A DNA stretch of 15,012 nucleotides from Methanosphaera sp. (GTDB lineage: Archaea > Methanobacteriota > Methanobacteria > Methanobacteriales > Methanobacteriaceae), in the NCBI GenBank assembly GCA_017430835.1, contig JAFRMD010000101.1, positions 1 to 15,012 of the forward strand, written 5' to 3'. The position numbers were made by a program, and so were the translations under genes. The notes under the pieces were generated by a model, which was not told the origin of the DNA, did not search any database, and worked only from the letters and a program-made list of their open reading frames with translations. Position 1 is the first letter of the stretch. Each line of letters begins with the position of its first letter. Shown here piece after piece: positions 6,696-14,979 of the stretch.

Positions 6696-6723
6696 TCATT
6701 AAAAAATATGGGGGCATGGTTCT

Positions 6724-7803
6724 ATGAAGATACAGGAAGCAATAGAATTATTGATTATTGTACATAGTGAACGATACAGTACTAGAAAACTACGCAAAAT
6801 AGAACGCAAATTAATCCAAAACCAGGAAATACTAGAACAAATAATAAGAAAAGGTTTTTCTATTCCTAAATCATATAATCATTACACAGTTTTTACTGAC
6901 AACCCTATCAGAACCCTTGCTATTAAATATGTTACAAATTCTAAATTTTTAGAATACATTGCAATAAATGCTGATGGAAAATATTGTCGTCAAGCTGCAG
7001 TGAATAATCCAAATTTAACAAATGAAAGAATATTGGCAAAAGTAGCAAAAAATGATAAATCTTACTATGTATCACTAAATGCAATGAGAAAAATAAACAA
7101 TCAAAAGATATTAATGAAAGTATTCCAATCCATAAAAGATTCTGGAATACAAAAGGAAACATTAAAAAGAATAACCGATGAAAAATTTCTATACAACATT
7201 GCATTAAATCATAAAGATTACGATATGAGAATAGTTGCAGCTAAAAACATTAAAGATACAGAAAAGTTAACTGTAATACTAGAAAATGAACCAAATAAAT
7301 TTGTAACTAAAAAACTAATAAAGGAAATCAATAATCAAGAAGTACTAAAAAATATAATATTTAATTCAAACTATAATATAGATGCAAAAATAACAGCTAT
7401 AAACAATATTACAGATGAAAAAATTTTAATTTACATAGCCAAAAGTTCAATAAATAAAAATATTAGAGCATCTGCCATATCAAATCCAAATTTGAAAGAT
7501 GAAGAAATATTAATAGACTTTTTAAAATATGACCATTCAAGTGAAGTACGTTTTTCTGCACTGAAAAAGATTACAAGACAAGATATTCTTATTGATGTTG
7601 CATTACATGAGAATGATTGGAAATTAGTTCTTTACGCAACAGAAAGAATAAAGAATAAAAATGTCTTAATGGAAATAAGAGACAACTACATACATAAAAA
7701 TTATTATTTCTGTCAGAATATAAATAATGTAGCAGAGAAAAGATTAAAAGAAATTAATAAAATGAGCAGATATAGACAATTGGAACTTTTGAATGAAGAT
7801 TAG
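6724..7803 (+). CDS. LRV/HEAT-like alpha-helical repeat protein
   Basis: A 359-residue soluble protein made of short helical repeats of about 25-32 residues. The recurring pattern is N-x-x-[IV]-L-x-x-[IV]-A-x-x-x-x-x-x-x-[VI]-R-x-x-A-[IVL]-x-x-[IN]. Units are readable from about 58 to 320, for example 72-99, 100-124, 151-177, 202-229, 230-257, 258-283 and 284-310. Two units carry the N-P-N-L turn typical of leucine-rich-repeat-variant (LRV) proteins (95-98 and 254-257), while the others look HEAT/ARM-like. There is no signal peptide, and the Cys cluster found in Fe-S LRV proteins is absent. The N-terminal 45 residues are basic and helical. The likely role is a protein-binding solenoid; partner unknown. 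The start is ATG with GGGGG nine bases upstream. The related gene at 7858 follows after 54 bases. Function cannot be assigned further. Confidence 0.75.
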   Translation: MKIQEAIELLIIVHSERYSTRKLRKIERKLIQNQEILEQIIRKGFSIPKSYNHYTVFTDNPIRTLAIKYVTNSKFLEYIAINADGKYCRQAAVNNPNLTNERILAKVAKNDKSYYVSLNAMRKINNQKILMKVFQSIKDSGIQKETLKRITDEKFLYNIALNHKDYDMRIVAAKNIKDTEKLTVILENEPNKFVTKKLIKEINNQEVLKNIIFNSNYNIDAKITAINNITDEKILIYIAKSSINKNIRASAISNPNLKDEEILIDFLKYDHSSEVRFSALKKITRQDILIDVALHENDWKLVLYATERIKNKNVLMEIRDNYIHKNYYFCQNINNVAEKRLKEINKMSRYRQLELLNED

Positions 7804-7857
7804 ATATTTATTGTTTTTAGCTTTCAAAAAAATGGGTATTATAAGGCTGGTGGTAGA

Positions 7858-8598
7858 ATGAGTCAAAAAAGTCAAGGAAAATTAAAGTTAAAAAAGTTCA
7901 GATTCAAGGCTAAAAACGGTTACTATCCAATTCATAAGAAATCCTTCAAAAGATGGGGTAAAAAAAATTACCATATTAAAGAGTATAATATGGGAAATTC
8001 CATTAAACATATAAAGGATGAAAATGTTTTATTAGATATAGCTCTAAATCATGAAAGAAATTCAAATCGATTGGATGCTGTAAAAAATAATAACTTCAGA
8101 AATGAAAAGAAACTATTAAAACTTATCAATGAATGTAACGGATATGAGATAAGAAGTACTGCAGTAAGTAAACTTAAAAAAGAAGATAATCTAATAAACT
8201 TAGTTAAAAATCATCATGATTGGCATGTACGTTGTGAAGCACTAAGAAACGATAATCTTAGAAATAAGAAAACAATTGAAAAGGCAGCTTTATATGATAA
8301 AGATTATATGGTACGAAGAGAAGCAGTTAAACACGTAGATAATCAGGATGTATTGGTTTACCTATCACGAAATGATGAGTATGTATTAGTTCGAAGCTAT
8401 TGCATTAAACAAGTAAGAAACATGGATATTGTATTATATGTTGCAAAATATGATGTTAATTGGCGAGTACGTAAAGTAGCAATAGAAGAAATAAAGGATA
8501 TTGAATTATTAGAGAGTTTATTCGATTATGAAGAGGATTATTACTGTTGTGAGTTAATTGAAAAAAGAATTGAAGAATTAAAATTGAGAAATAATTGA
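7858..8598 (+). CDS. LRV/HEAT-like repeat protein with strongly basic N-terminus
   Basis: A 246-residue relative of the preceding gene. The first 50 residues are extremely Lys/Arg-rich (for example K-L-K-L-K-K-F-R-F-K-A-K) and not repeat-like, which suggests contact with nucleic acid or an acidic partner; this is inference. From about 52 to 237 there are seven repeats of roughly 26 residues with the pattern N-x-x-[IV]-L-x-x-[IVL]-[AS]-x-x-[DH]-x-x-W/Y-x-V-R-x-x-A-[IVL]. V-R pairs near 124, 152, 178 and 204 mark the second helices. The start is ATG, with GGTGGT at 7849-7854 unusually close to it. Same strand and 54-base spacing indicate co-transcription with the gene at 6724, probably from a local duplication followed by divergence. 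No signal peptide or enzyme motif is visible. Confidence 0.75.
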   Translation: MSQKSQGKLKLKKFRFKAKNGYYPIHKKSFKRWGKKNYHIKEYNMGNSIKHIKDENVLLDIALNHERNSNRLDAVKNNNFRNEKKLLKLINECNGYEIRSTAVSKLKKEDNLINLVKNHHDWHVRCEALRNDNLRNKKTIEKAALYDKDYMVRREAVKHVDNQDVLVYLSRNDEYVLVRSYCIKQVRNMDIVLYVAKYDVNWRVRKVAIEEIKDIELLESLFDYEEDYYCCELIEKRIEELKLRNN

Positions 8599-8633
8599 TT
8601 ATTCAAGGAAATAATTGGATTTTAATATTTATA

Positions 8634-8975
8634 TCATAATTTCCTTAGTCTACTGTTACATGATGTACGCACAGCATAAATGTCATGATCTTCACTGTCA
8701 CGATACACTGGCCTATCATCTTGTTGTGCAAGATATTGTAAGAATCCCTATCTGTAATCTGACAAATTGCTTCCCTTCTAAATTCATAATTTATTGAAGT
8801 GTCTCCAGCAACACTTTTTAGGAAATCCTGATTTGAAATTCTTCTCAGAGCAGCTTTAAGTATCCCACCTCCAATATCATTATAAACATCAATTAATACA
8901 TCTTCATCAGTTACCTTATAACTGAAGTGTATCGAAGACGATTGTCTGGATCATTTTTGACAATTTTATTTCTAA
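8634..8975 (-). pseudogene. Frameshifted remnant of an LRV/HEAT-like repeat protein
   Basis: Read on the minus strand, this stretch keeps helical-repeat protein sequence in three successive frames. First comes NKIVKNDPDNRLRYTSVIR, ending at a stop at 8911-8913. Then, one frame over, KVTDEDVLIDVYND continues through RRISNQDFLKSVAGD and FRREAICQITDRDS. A second shift near 8738-8745 leads to LQYLAQQDDRPVYRDS and finally SCNSRLRKL with a stop at 8634-8636. Each junction fits loss of one base. The repeat pattern (D-E-D-V-L-I-D, R-R-x-A-I, N-x-D) matches the two intact genes on the other strand. No start is visible: the readable part begins at the end of the SAP-domain gene, so the N-terminal part is gone or was replaced. 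The 377 bases between the flanking genes hold nothing else I can support. Confidence 0.65.
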
Positions 8976-9551
8976 TTACTTGGATAGTGCTTTCAAATCC
9001 TCTTTTTCATATTTGTTATGTCCCTTAAGATTCTTCTTATAATTCCAACATTTTATTGCATCTTTTAAGGTCTTGTCTTTGTTATCTTCAAAGAAATCCC
9101 TAATGTACGTATTATATTCAAATTGTTTCCCTATTTCTGTTTTGTTTTTCTTTTTATCTTCAATGATTTGGTAATATGCATCAATGGATTCTTTGTATGT
9201 TTTTCCTGAATTGCTTTTTAACCATTTTTGAAATGCTACATTAAATGTAAAACTTTTACCTATATGCTTTTTATAGAAGTTTCTATGTTTCTGTGAACAA
9301 ACCAGATTCTTTTCAATAATACTCTCTGGAGTAATTTCACCAATATCCAATGTTTTTCTACTTTCATGTCTTTTAATGCTTTTTTCACCAGTATCTAAAT
9401 AGCATATAATCCTTTCAGTTAATTCATCCTTGTTTCCTGTTGTTTGTAAACCATTTTTCCTACAAAAATCAACAAGTTCTTCTTTTAAGTAGTAGTATTC
9501 CTTAAATGTTTTACTATCTAAGTTTTCATCTAATGGTGGTCTGGCTTTCAT
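8976..9551 (-). CDS. SAP-domain protein with DUF6434-like C-terminal region
   Basis: A 191-residue basic soluble protein. Residues about 16-53 form a SAP-like helix-extended-loop-helix: F-K-E-Y-Y-Y-L-K-E-E-L, then F-C-R-K-N-G-L-Q-T-T-G-N-K and a second helix ending in Y-L-D-T-G. SAP motifs often bind DNA. The part from about 78 to 130 (E-K-N-L-V-C-S-Q-K-H-R-x-F-Y-K, F-N-V-A-F-Q-K-W-L-K-x-N-x-G-K-T-Y-K-E-S) matches what I recall of the DUF6434-type region found with SAP in many small bacterial proteins. A partial echo follows at 147-170 (Y-I-R-D-F-F-E-D-N-K-D-K-T-L-K-D-A). Function is unknown. The ATG at 9551 has a weak AGGAAG about 11 bases upstream and a TATA-like CTTATACTA near 9592-9600. 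It lies directly upstream of a broken repeat-protein remnant, whose 5' part it may have displaced. Confidence 0.75.
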   Translation of the reverse strand: MKARPPLDENLDSKTFKEYYYLKEELVDFCRKNGLQTTGNKDELTERIICYLDTGEKSIKRHESRKTLDIGEITPESIIEKNLVCSQKHRNFYKKHIGKSFTFNVAFQKWLKSNSGKTYKESIDAYYQIIEDKKKNKTEIGKQFEYNTYIRDFFEDNKDKTLKDAIKCWNYKKNLKGHNKYEKEDLKALSK

Positions 9552-9813
9552 AAAATAACAATCTTCCTATTATTCTTATTATCCTTTTCATAGTATAAGA
9601 CTGTATTAGTCAATTTATTAAAAAAATCTTATTATGACTATAAAAATATTAACATGAATAAAACATAATTAAATTGAATCATAAAACATAAAAATCAATT
9701 ATATTTAGAAATAACCTGTTTTACTAATGATGTTTTATTTATTTTTAGATTGATAATTTAAAAAGTAAATATTTTATAAGTTATTAAACAAAAAATAATA
9801 CAGTTATCCCGTA

Positions 9814-9825
9814 TTCATATAAATT
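9814..9825 (+). promoter_or_regulatory. TATA element of the adhesin-like gene
   Basis: TTCATATAAATT lies about 75 bases before the TTG start and predicts a leader near 48 bases. The rest of the 342-base gap (9552-9893) is very AT-rich, shared with the divergent SAP gene, and shows no gene or strong repeat. Confidence 0.4.
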
Positions 9826-9879
9826 ATTATTATTTTAAAAGTTTGTAATACATTAGGGGTAATAAAACTAAAATAATAT

Positions 9880-9885
9880 AAGGAG
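9880..9885 (+). promoter_or_regulatory. Ribosome binding site AAGGAG supporting a TTG start
   Basis: AAGGAG ends eight bases before TTG at 9894. No ATG in this frame lies near an equally good site, and TTG yields a complete signal peptide, so the unusual start codon is well supported. Confidence 0.75.
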
Positions 9886-9893
9886 TAATTATT

Positions 9894-12800
9894 TTGATTT
9901 CTAAAAAGAAATTATTCTTTGTTGGTCTAGTAATCTTTTTAATTGTGGGATTATCAGTAGTGTCAGCTCATGAAAATAATACTGATACTGTTAAGAAAAT
10001 TTCCCAAAAAGAAGTTAAAAAAACTTCCAATACAATAAATACCAAGACTAATTCAAAGGATAAACAAAGCAATGTAACAAAAAAGGTTACAAATGAAAAA
10101 AATAACATTAAGAAAACTAATAAAAAGAATGTTAAGACAGCAACAGAAAAAACAGTGAGTAATTACCAGGAATTGTACAATACTTTAACAAGTAATGAGA
10201 ATAATGACGTTACAGTAACATTAGATGGGGAAAACAAATACCAAATCACTCAAACTATCACATTAAACGATAATATTAAAAAGCTTGTAATTAACGGTAA
10301 TTCAAAAACAATTGATGGTAATGGTGAAAATAAGTTCCTGATTGTTAATCATCCAAGCAATATTACAATTAACAAATTAACAATAAGTAATTGTAAAAAT
10401 ATCGGTGATGATACTAGTGTTTCTGGTGGTGCTATATCTGTAAAGAATTCAAATTTAACTTTAAATAATGTTAAATTTAATAAAAATGCTTTAACACCTG
10501 AATTTTCATCAACAAATCCTCATGGTGATGCAGTTAGTGCTATAGAATCAAATGTTAACATAATTGATTCTGATTTTAATGATAATTACATATTAACCGA
10601 AAATGATTATTTTTATTATTATGGTGGAGCATTGTTTCTTAAAGATTCTACATTAAATGTAGTAAATTCAACATTTTTAAATAATAGTTTTATGTCTAAT
10701 GATGAATCAGACCCTTATTCGTACTATCATAGTTATGGTGGTGCAATTTTTGCTATAAACACCAATATAACAGTAGATAAATCATCATTTAAAATAAACA
10801 AAGCTATGTATGGAGCAGCAGTATCAACATATCCTAATGATGATGAAGATTTTTATAAAGTAAATATTAAAATAAGTAATTCCGTATTTGATGAAAATGG
10901 AATTCCTCCTATTGATGGTGAAGAGGAATATATGGGTTCTTATGGAGCTCTTAGGATTGGCAGTACTGGTACAACATATATCAATAATGTAAATTTTACT
11001 AAAAATTATGGAACTGCTATTAATAATTATAAAAATGTTTTAATTATTGATAATTCAAGTTTTATAGAAAATGGTAATACTATGGATGAATTTGAAGGTG
11101 GTGCAATATTTAATGAGTTAGCTAATTTATCAGTGAACAATTCTAAATTCATTAAGAACAAAATACCTGAATGTGAATGTCAAGGGGGAGCAATTTATAA
11201 TTATGGTGGAAATTTATCAGTAGATTATTCACTATTTGATGAGAATTGTGCAGGATATCATGGTGGAGCTATTGCAAGTATTCTATATTATAAGTATATC
11301 TATGAATCCTACAACGATTATTATGAATATTATCAGGATTTAGTAATTATTAACCATACAAATTTTACTAACAACAAGGTAGAATATAGAGACTATTCAT
11401 GTGAGGGTGGTGCAATCTATACTGAGGGAGAAAACATATTTATAGAAAATTCCAATTTTGACGGTAACAATGCTAGTGGAAGTGGTGCAGTATTATATGC
11501 TGAACCAACAAGCTTTAGAAATTATATTGATGGCAGATCAATAACTGTGTATGTTATATCAAATATAACGATAAATAATTCTAACTTTACTAATAATGGA
11601 GTATTTAATAAGGAAGTTTCTTATTATAATGGTGGAATAATCTATACCTGTGATGTTTTATCAATTAATAACTCCAATTTTATTTCTAACAATATTCAAA
11701 TATATCAGGATTATAATGGTGGAGTTATCTATGCTGGTGGAGAACTTAATATAACTAACACATTATTTAAAGATAATTCATTTAAAGGTACTTACAGTTT
11801 GAACGGTGGAGCAGTTTATTGTGAAGGGGAAACTTTAATAGATAATTGTGAATTTATTTCAAACAAAATCTATGGTGAATATACAATAAATGGTGGAGCA
11901 ATATATGCAAATTATGATATTTCCATAGTAAATTCCATATTTGAATCTAATGAACTGTTTACTAGTGAAAGTGATTCATATGGTGGAGCATTATACCTTC
12001 AAGGCTATTCTTACATTAACAATACTGAATTTATCTCAAACATAGCACATAATACTGGAAGTGATGAAGCTATCAGTATGGGAGGAGCCATATATGCTAA
12101 TTCAGAATTAACAATTAATAACAGTAAATTCCATTCCAATAGGGTAAATACATCATCAACCGAAGAAGTATATGTTTGTGGAGGTGCAATATTTACTCAA
12201 TCATACTTATACGTTGATAATACTGAATTCATTTCAAATACTGCAGAATCAACCAAATATGATGATAATTATGACGTAATTGGAGGATCAATATATACTG
12301 ACTATCCTAAATACATTTATGTAAATAATAGCATTTTCATAGATAATGCACCAATAAATTTTGTTATTAAAAATGATAAAATCTATTTAAATTGTCAGGA
12401 TAACTTTATTCCAGACTGGGCAAATGTAACAATTTCCGATGATGAAAATCCAGAAGGAAGAAACTATACATTAATGGTTTCAGAAGATGATTATAATATA
12501 ATTTATATACCGGATTATGTTATTAACGCGGATGCATATATGATAAAAATGGTATTAACAGAACTTGATACCTCAAGTTATTACATGGACGGCAGGTTCT
12601 ATAATAATACATTCTATCTTTCCGTCCCACAAAACCTAACACTATCAGTCAAAGCAGAAGATGTTAAAGTTTTAGAAGAAACAAATATTAGTGGTAAACT
12701 ATATTATTACAAGAATAATGGTGATGAAAAAGTATTACCTAACTTTGAAATTGAATTATACATTAATGGAACATTTATAAACAAAACCATTACTGATGAG

Positions 12801-14663
12801 AATGGAGAATACATTTTTACATATAAAACTGAAGTAGTTGGCTTACAGGATGTTCTAGTTAAATTAAGTAATGCGCCACTATTACAAAGCGTAAGTAATA
12901 ATACAACATTTAATGTAATTAAAAGAGAAAGTTATAGCATTATAACAGTGAACAATAATGTTAATCTCGGAGAAAAAGTTAATATAAACATTAAATTCTA
13001 TGATGACGATTCAAAACCTATAAAAGATGTTAACATTACTATCTTTGTTGATGATAATAAATACGACTTAAAAACAGACAATAATGGAAATTGCAACATT
13101 CAGTATAAAACAATAAATGCTGGAAAAAACTTTATCATAGTTATATATGATGGAAATGAATATTACACTTCAAATTCAAATAGTACAACCTTTATTGTAA
13201 ATAAGATAGGTACTGTTATAACTGTTAAAGCAGATGATACATTTATAAACAAGGCAACAACAATAACTGGTAAATTAACAGATGCAAACAATAATGTTAT
13301 GACAAATCAACCTGTAACATTATGTATCGATAAAGAAAAAGTAAATGTCACCACAGATAAAAATGGACAATTCACATATAAATATACTGCCAAACTTATT
13401 GGAGAAAATCATATATCAGTATTCTTTGAAGGAAATGATAAATATCAGAATTGTTTTAACAATAGTTACTTCATTGTTAAAAAAATAGCAACAAGCATAA
13501 GCATTAAAGCTACAAACACGACTGTAAACAAAACAACAAAAATCACTGGAAAATTAACAAATAAAGACAATAAACCAATCATAAAAGCACAAATTAACAT
13601 AATATTTGATGGCAAAGTAATAGCTAAAGTAACTACAGATAACAACGGTCAATACTCCTACAACTACAAAACAGTAAATAATGGAACATTTAATGTAACT
13701 GTAATATTTGCTGGTGATGAAAATAATACTTCAATTAACAAAACAACGAAAATTACGGTAAAACCTTATTTAAAAACCAAAACCACGATCGTTGTCAAAT
13801 CTAAGAAAATCAATAATGGTGATAAAGTTACATTAGAAGCTACAGTAAAAGACAAAAACGGTAAACCAGTAAATGATGGAAAAGTAGTGTTTAAAATAAA
13901 CCTTAAATCAGTACAAAATAGTAAAGGTAAAGTAATCTATGTTAACGTTAAGAAAGGAGTAGCAAAAGTTACTATTACTCCAAATAAAGGACTATATAAT
14001 AAAAATTCTGATTTGAATGCTGTTTATGGTGGCACTGCCAAGTATCAGTCAGCCAGCAGTAATACTGCAAAACTTTTACTGGTTAAACGAGAAGCTACTA
14101 TAAAGTTCCCAACTAAAAACATTACCACAAAGGCAGAAAAAACAGTTGCATTAAAAGTTATCGTCAAAGATAAAGATGGAAGTAATATTAAAACTGGAAA
14201 AGTACAATTTAAGATAAACAGTAAAACAATTGGAGTTGCAAAAATTAAGAATGGAATTGCAACATTGAAATACAATATTGCCGGTAAAACATCAAAAGTT
14301 TATAAAATAACAGCAGTTTATTCTTCAGTTAAATATAAACGTGTTCAAAAAACAACCGATCTTATAATAGAAAAAATTCCTACAAAAATTAATGTAAAAC
14401 CAATCACTACAAGTAGCAGTACATTCACAGTAAAAGCTAAAATTACTGATGAAAAAAATAAACAAATAAAATCGAAAACTAAAGTTTCAATTAAAATTGG
14501 CGGTAAAACATATATTAGTGAGAAAACAGTTAAAAATGGTAAGATAAACATTAAAATACCAAGTAAACTTAAAAAAGGAACATATACTTTATCAATTGTT
14601 TCAGGAAGTACAAAAATTTACGAACAATCAAATGCAAACACTAAATTAACAATAACACAGTAA
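9894..14663 (+). CDS. Adhesin-like secreted surface protein: beta-helix plus seven Ig-like domains
   Basis: A 1589-residue exported protein. A signal peptide (K-K-K core, hydrophobic 7-21, cleavage likely near S-A at 24-25) is followed by a Lys/Asn/Thr-rich linker to about residue 88. Residues about 90-910 form a parallel beta-helix with Pmp-type repeats. At least 15 [GS]-[GA]-[AIVS]-[IVL] turns, mostly G-G-A-I-Y/F, alternate with N-N-S-x-F-x-x-N segments. From about 914 to the end come seven tandem Ig-like domains of about 90-105 residues, starting near 914, 1013, 1106, 1200, 1291, 1397 and 1490. Many have a D-x-N/D-G-x-[YFC]-x-[YF]-x-Y strand. Such proteins are typical of gut Methanobacteriales and are thought to bind host or microbial partners. 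There is no C-terminal membrane helix or sorting signal; the last three domains are very Lys-rich, so attachment may be by charge to the pseudomurein wall (inference). TTG start, AAGGAG site. Confidence 0.92.
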   Translation: MISKKKLFFVGLVIFLIVGLSVVSAHENNTDTVKKISQKEVKKTSNTINTKTNSKDKQSNVTKKVTNEKNNIKKTNKKNVKTATEKTVSNYQELYNTLTSNENNDVTVTLDGENKYQITQTITLNDNIKKLVINGNSKTIDGNGENKFLIVNHPSNITINKLTISNCKNIGDDTSVSGGAISVKNSNLTLNNVKFNKNALTPEFSSTNPHGDAVSAIESNVNIIDSDFNDNYILTENDYFYYYGGALFLKDSTLNVVNSTFLNNSFMSNDESDPYSYYHSYGGAIFAINTNITVDKSSFKINKAMYGAAVSTYPNDDEDFYKVNIKISNSVFDENGIPPIDGEEEYMGSYGALRIGSTGTTYINNVNFTKNYGTAINNYKNVLIIDNSSFIENGNTMDEFEGGAIFNELANLSVNNSKFIKNKIPECECQGGAIYNYGGNLSVDYSLFDENCAGYHGGAIASILYYKYIYESYNDYYEYYQDLVIINHTNFTNNKVEYRDYSCEGGAIYTEGENIFIENSNFDGNNASGSGAVLYAEPTSFRNYIDGRSITVYVISNITINNSNFTNNGVFNKEVSYYNGGIIYTCDVLSINNSNFISNNIQIYQDYNGGVIYAGGELNITNTLFKDNSFKGTYSLNGGAVYCEGETLIDNCEFISNKIYGEYTINGGAIYANYDISIVNSIFESNELFTSESDSYGGALYLQGYSYINNTEFISNIAHNTGSDEAISMGGAIYANSELTINNSKFHSNRVNTSSTEEVYVCGGAIFTQSYLYVDNTEFISNTAESTKYDDNYDVIGGSIYTDYPKYIYVNNSIFIDNAPINFVIKNDKIYLNCQDNFIPDWANVTISDDENPEGRNYTLMVSEDDYNIIYIPDYVINADAYMIKMVLTELDTSSYYMDGRFYNNTFYLSVPQNLTLSVKAEDVKVLEETNISGKLYYYKNNGDEKVLPNFEIELYINGTFINKTITDENGEYIFTYKTEVVGLQDVLVKLSNAPLLQSVSNNTTFNVIKRESYSIITVNNNVNLGEKVNINIKFYDDDSKPIKDVNITIFVDDNKYDLKTDNNGNCNIQYKTINAGKNFIIVIYDGNEYYTSNSNSTTFIVNKIGTVITVKADDTFINKATTITGKLTDANNNVMTNQPVTLCIDKEKVNVTTDKNGQFTYKYTAKLIGENHISVFFEGNDKYQNCFNNSYFIVKKIATSISIKATNTTVNKTTKITGKLTNKDNKPIIKAQINIIFDGKVIAKVTTDNNGQYSYNYKTVNNGTFNVTVIFAGDENNTSINKTTKITVKPYLKTKTTIVVKSKKINNGDKVTLEATVKDKNGKPVNDGKVVFKINLKSVQNSKGKVIYVNVKKGVAKVTITPNKGLYNKNSDLNAVYGGTAKYQSASSNTAKLLLVKREATIKFPTKNITTKAEKTVALKVIVKDKDGSNIKTGKVQFKINSKTIGVAKIKNGIATLKYNIAGKTSKVYKITAVYSSVKYKRVQKTTDLIIEKIPTKINVKPITTSSSTFTVKAKITDEKNKQIKSKTKVSIKIGGKTYISEKTVKNGKINIKIPSKLKKGTYTLSIVSGSTKIYEQSNANTKLTITQ

Positions 14664-14710
14664 ATTAAAGAATGGCTATGATAAAAAATTATGTATATCT
14701 CTAATTCAAC

Positions 14711-14731
14711 TCCCCTACTCTTTTTATTTTT
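14711..14731 (+). terminator. T-rich terminator candidate after the adhesin gene
   Basis: About 50 bases after the stop, CCCCTACTC is followed by TTTTTATTTTT (14721-14731). A T-tract of this kind fits archaeal intrinsic termination. Confidence 0.45.
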
Positions 14732-14787
14732 GAATAAAACTTCAATAAAAATTATTATCCTATTTTAATACAACAATGATAGTCTAA

Positions 14788-14840
14788 GCTAAAATTTAAA
14801 AATATTTGTTACACATAAATTAATTAATGATAATTTTAGC
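14788..14840. repeat. Inverted repeat, 9-bp arms (GCTAAAATT / AATTTTAGC)
   Basis: Perfect arms at 14788-14796 and 14832-14840 enclose 35 AT-rich bases. It lies in the 349-base gene-free end of the window, between the adhesin terminator candidate and the presumed promoter of the next gene. Confidence 0.3.
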
Positions 14841-14884
14841 CTATAATTCTATATTTTTAAATAGGGTACTAGAAAAATAGTTTT

Positions 14885-14911
14885 AAAATAAGTACTCATT
14901 AAGCTTATTTT
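14885..14911. repeat. Inverted repeat, 8-bp arms (AAAATAAG / CTTATTTT)
   Basis: Arms at 14885-14892 and 14904-14911 enclose 11 bases. It sits just before the 18-bp palindrome at 14920 and may belong to the same regulatory region. Confidence 0.3.
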
Positions 14912-14919
14912 TACAAATT

Positions 14920-14937
14920 ACAACATATATATGTTGT
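14920..14937. promoter_or_regulatory. Perfect 18-bp palindrome, possible operator
   Basis: ACAACATATATATGTTGT is its own reverse complement over 18 bases, with non-A/T positions in both arms, so it is not just an alternating A/T run. It lies 33-48 bases upstream of the TATA-like element at 14969-14979, as expected for the site of a dimeric regulator of the next gene. Confidence 0.4.
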
Positions 14938-14968
14938 CATTTAATAAGGTACAAAAAATTAAGTACTA

Positions 14969-14979
14969 ATTTATAAAAA
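14969..14979 (+). promoter_or_regulatory. TATA-like element for a gene beyond the window
   Basis: AATTTATAAAA is a good archaeal TATA sequence and would start transcription near the window end, around 15000. The nonamer AAATAGGGT occurs twice nearby (14859-14867 and 14977-14985), as does TAAGTACT (14889-14896 and 14960-14967). These direct repeats may be regulator sites. Confidence 0.35.

Noticed and set aside
8588..8617. Direct repeat GAAATAATTG at the end of the second LRV/HEAT-like gene
   Set aside because: Ten A/T-rich bases twice in a 30-base span is not notable here, and no element lies between the copies.
8615..8797. Plus-strand open frame of 60 codons starting at TTG
   Set aside because: It has no ribosome site, is rich in Cys and His without pattern, and lies antisense to the repeat-protein remnant that explains this stretch better.
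10418..12300. Regularly spaced GGTGG-rich DNA repeats resembling an array
   Set aside because: They are codons of the G-G-A-I beta-helix turns inside a single open frame; spacing and sequence vary, so this is not CRISPR.
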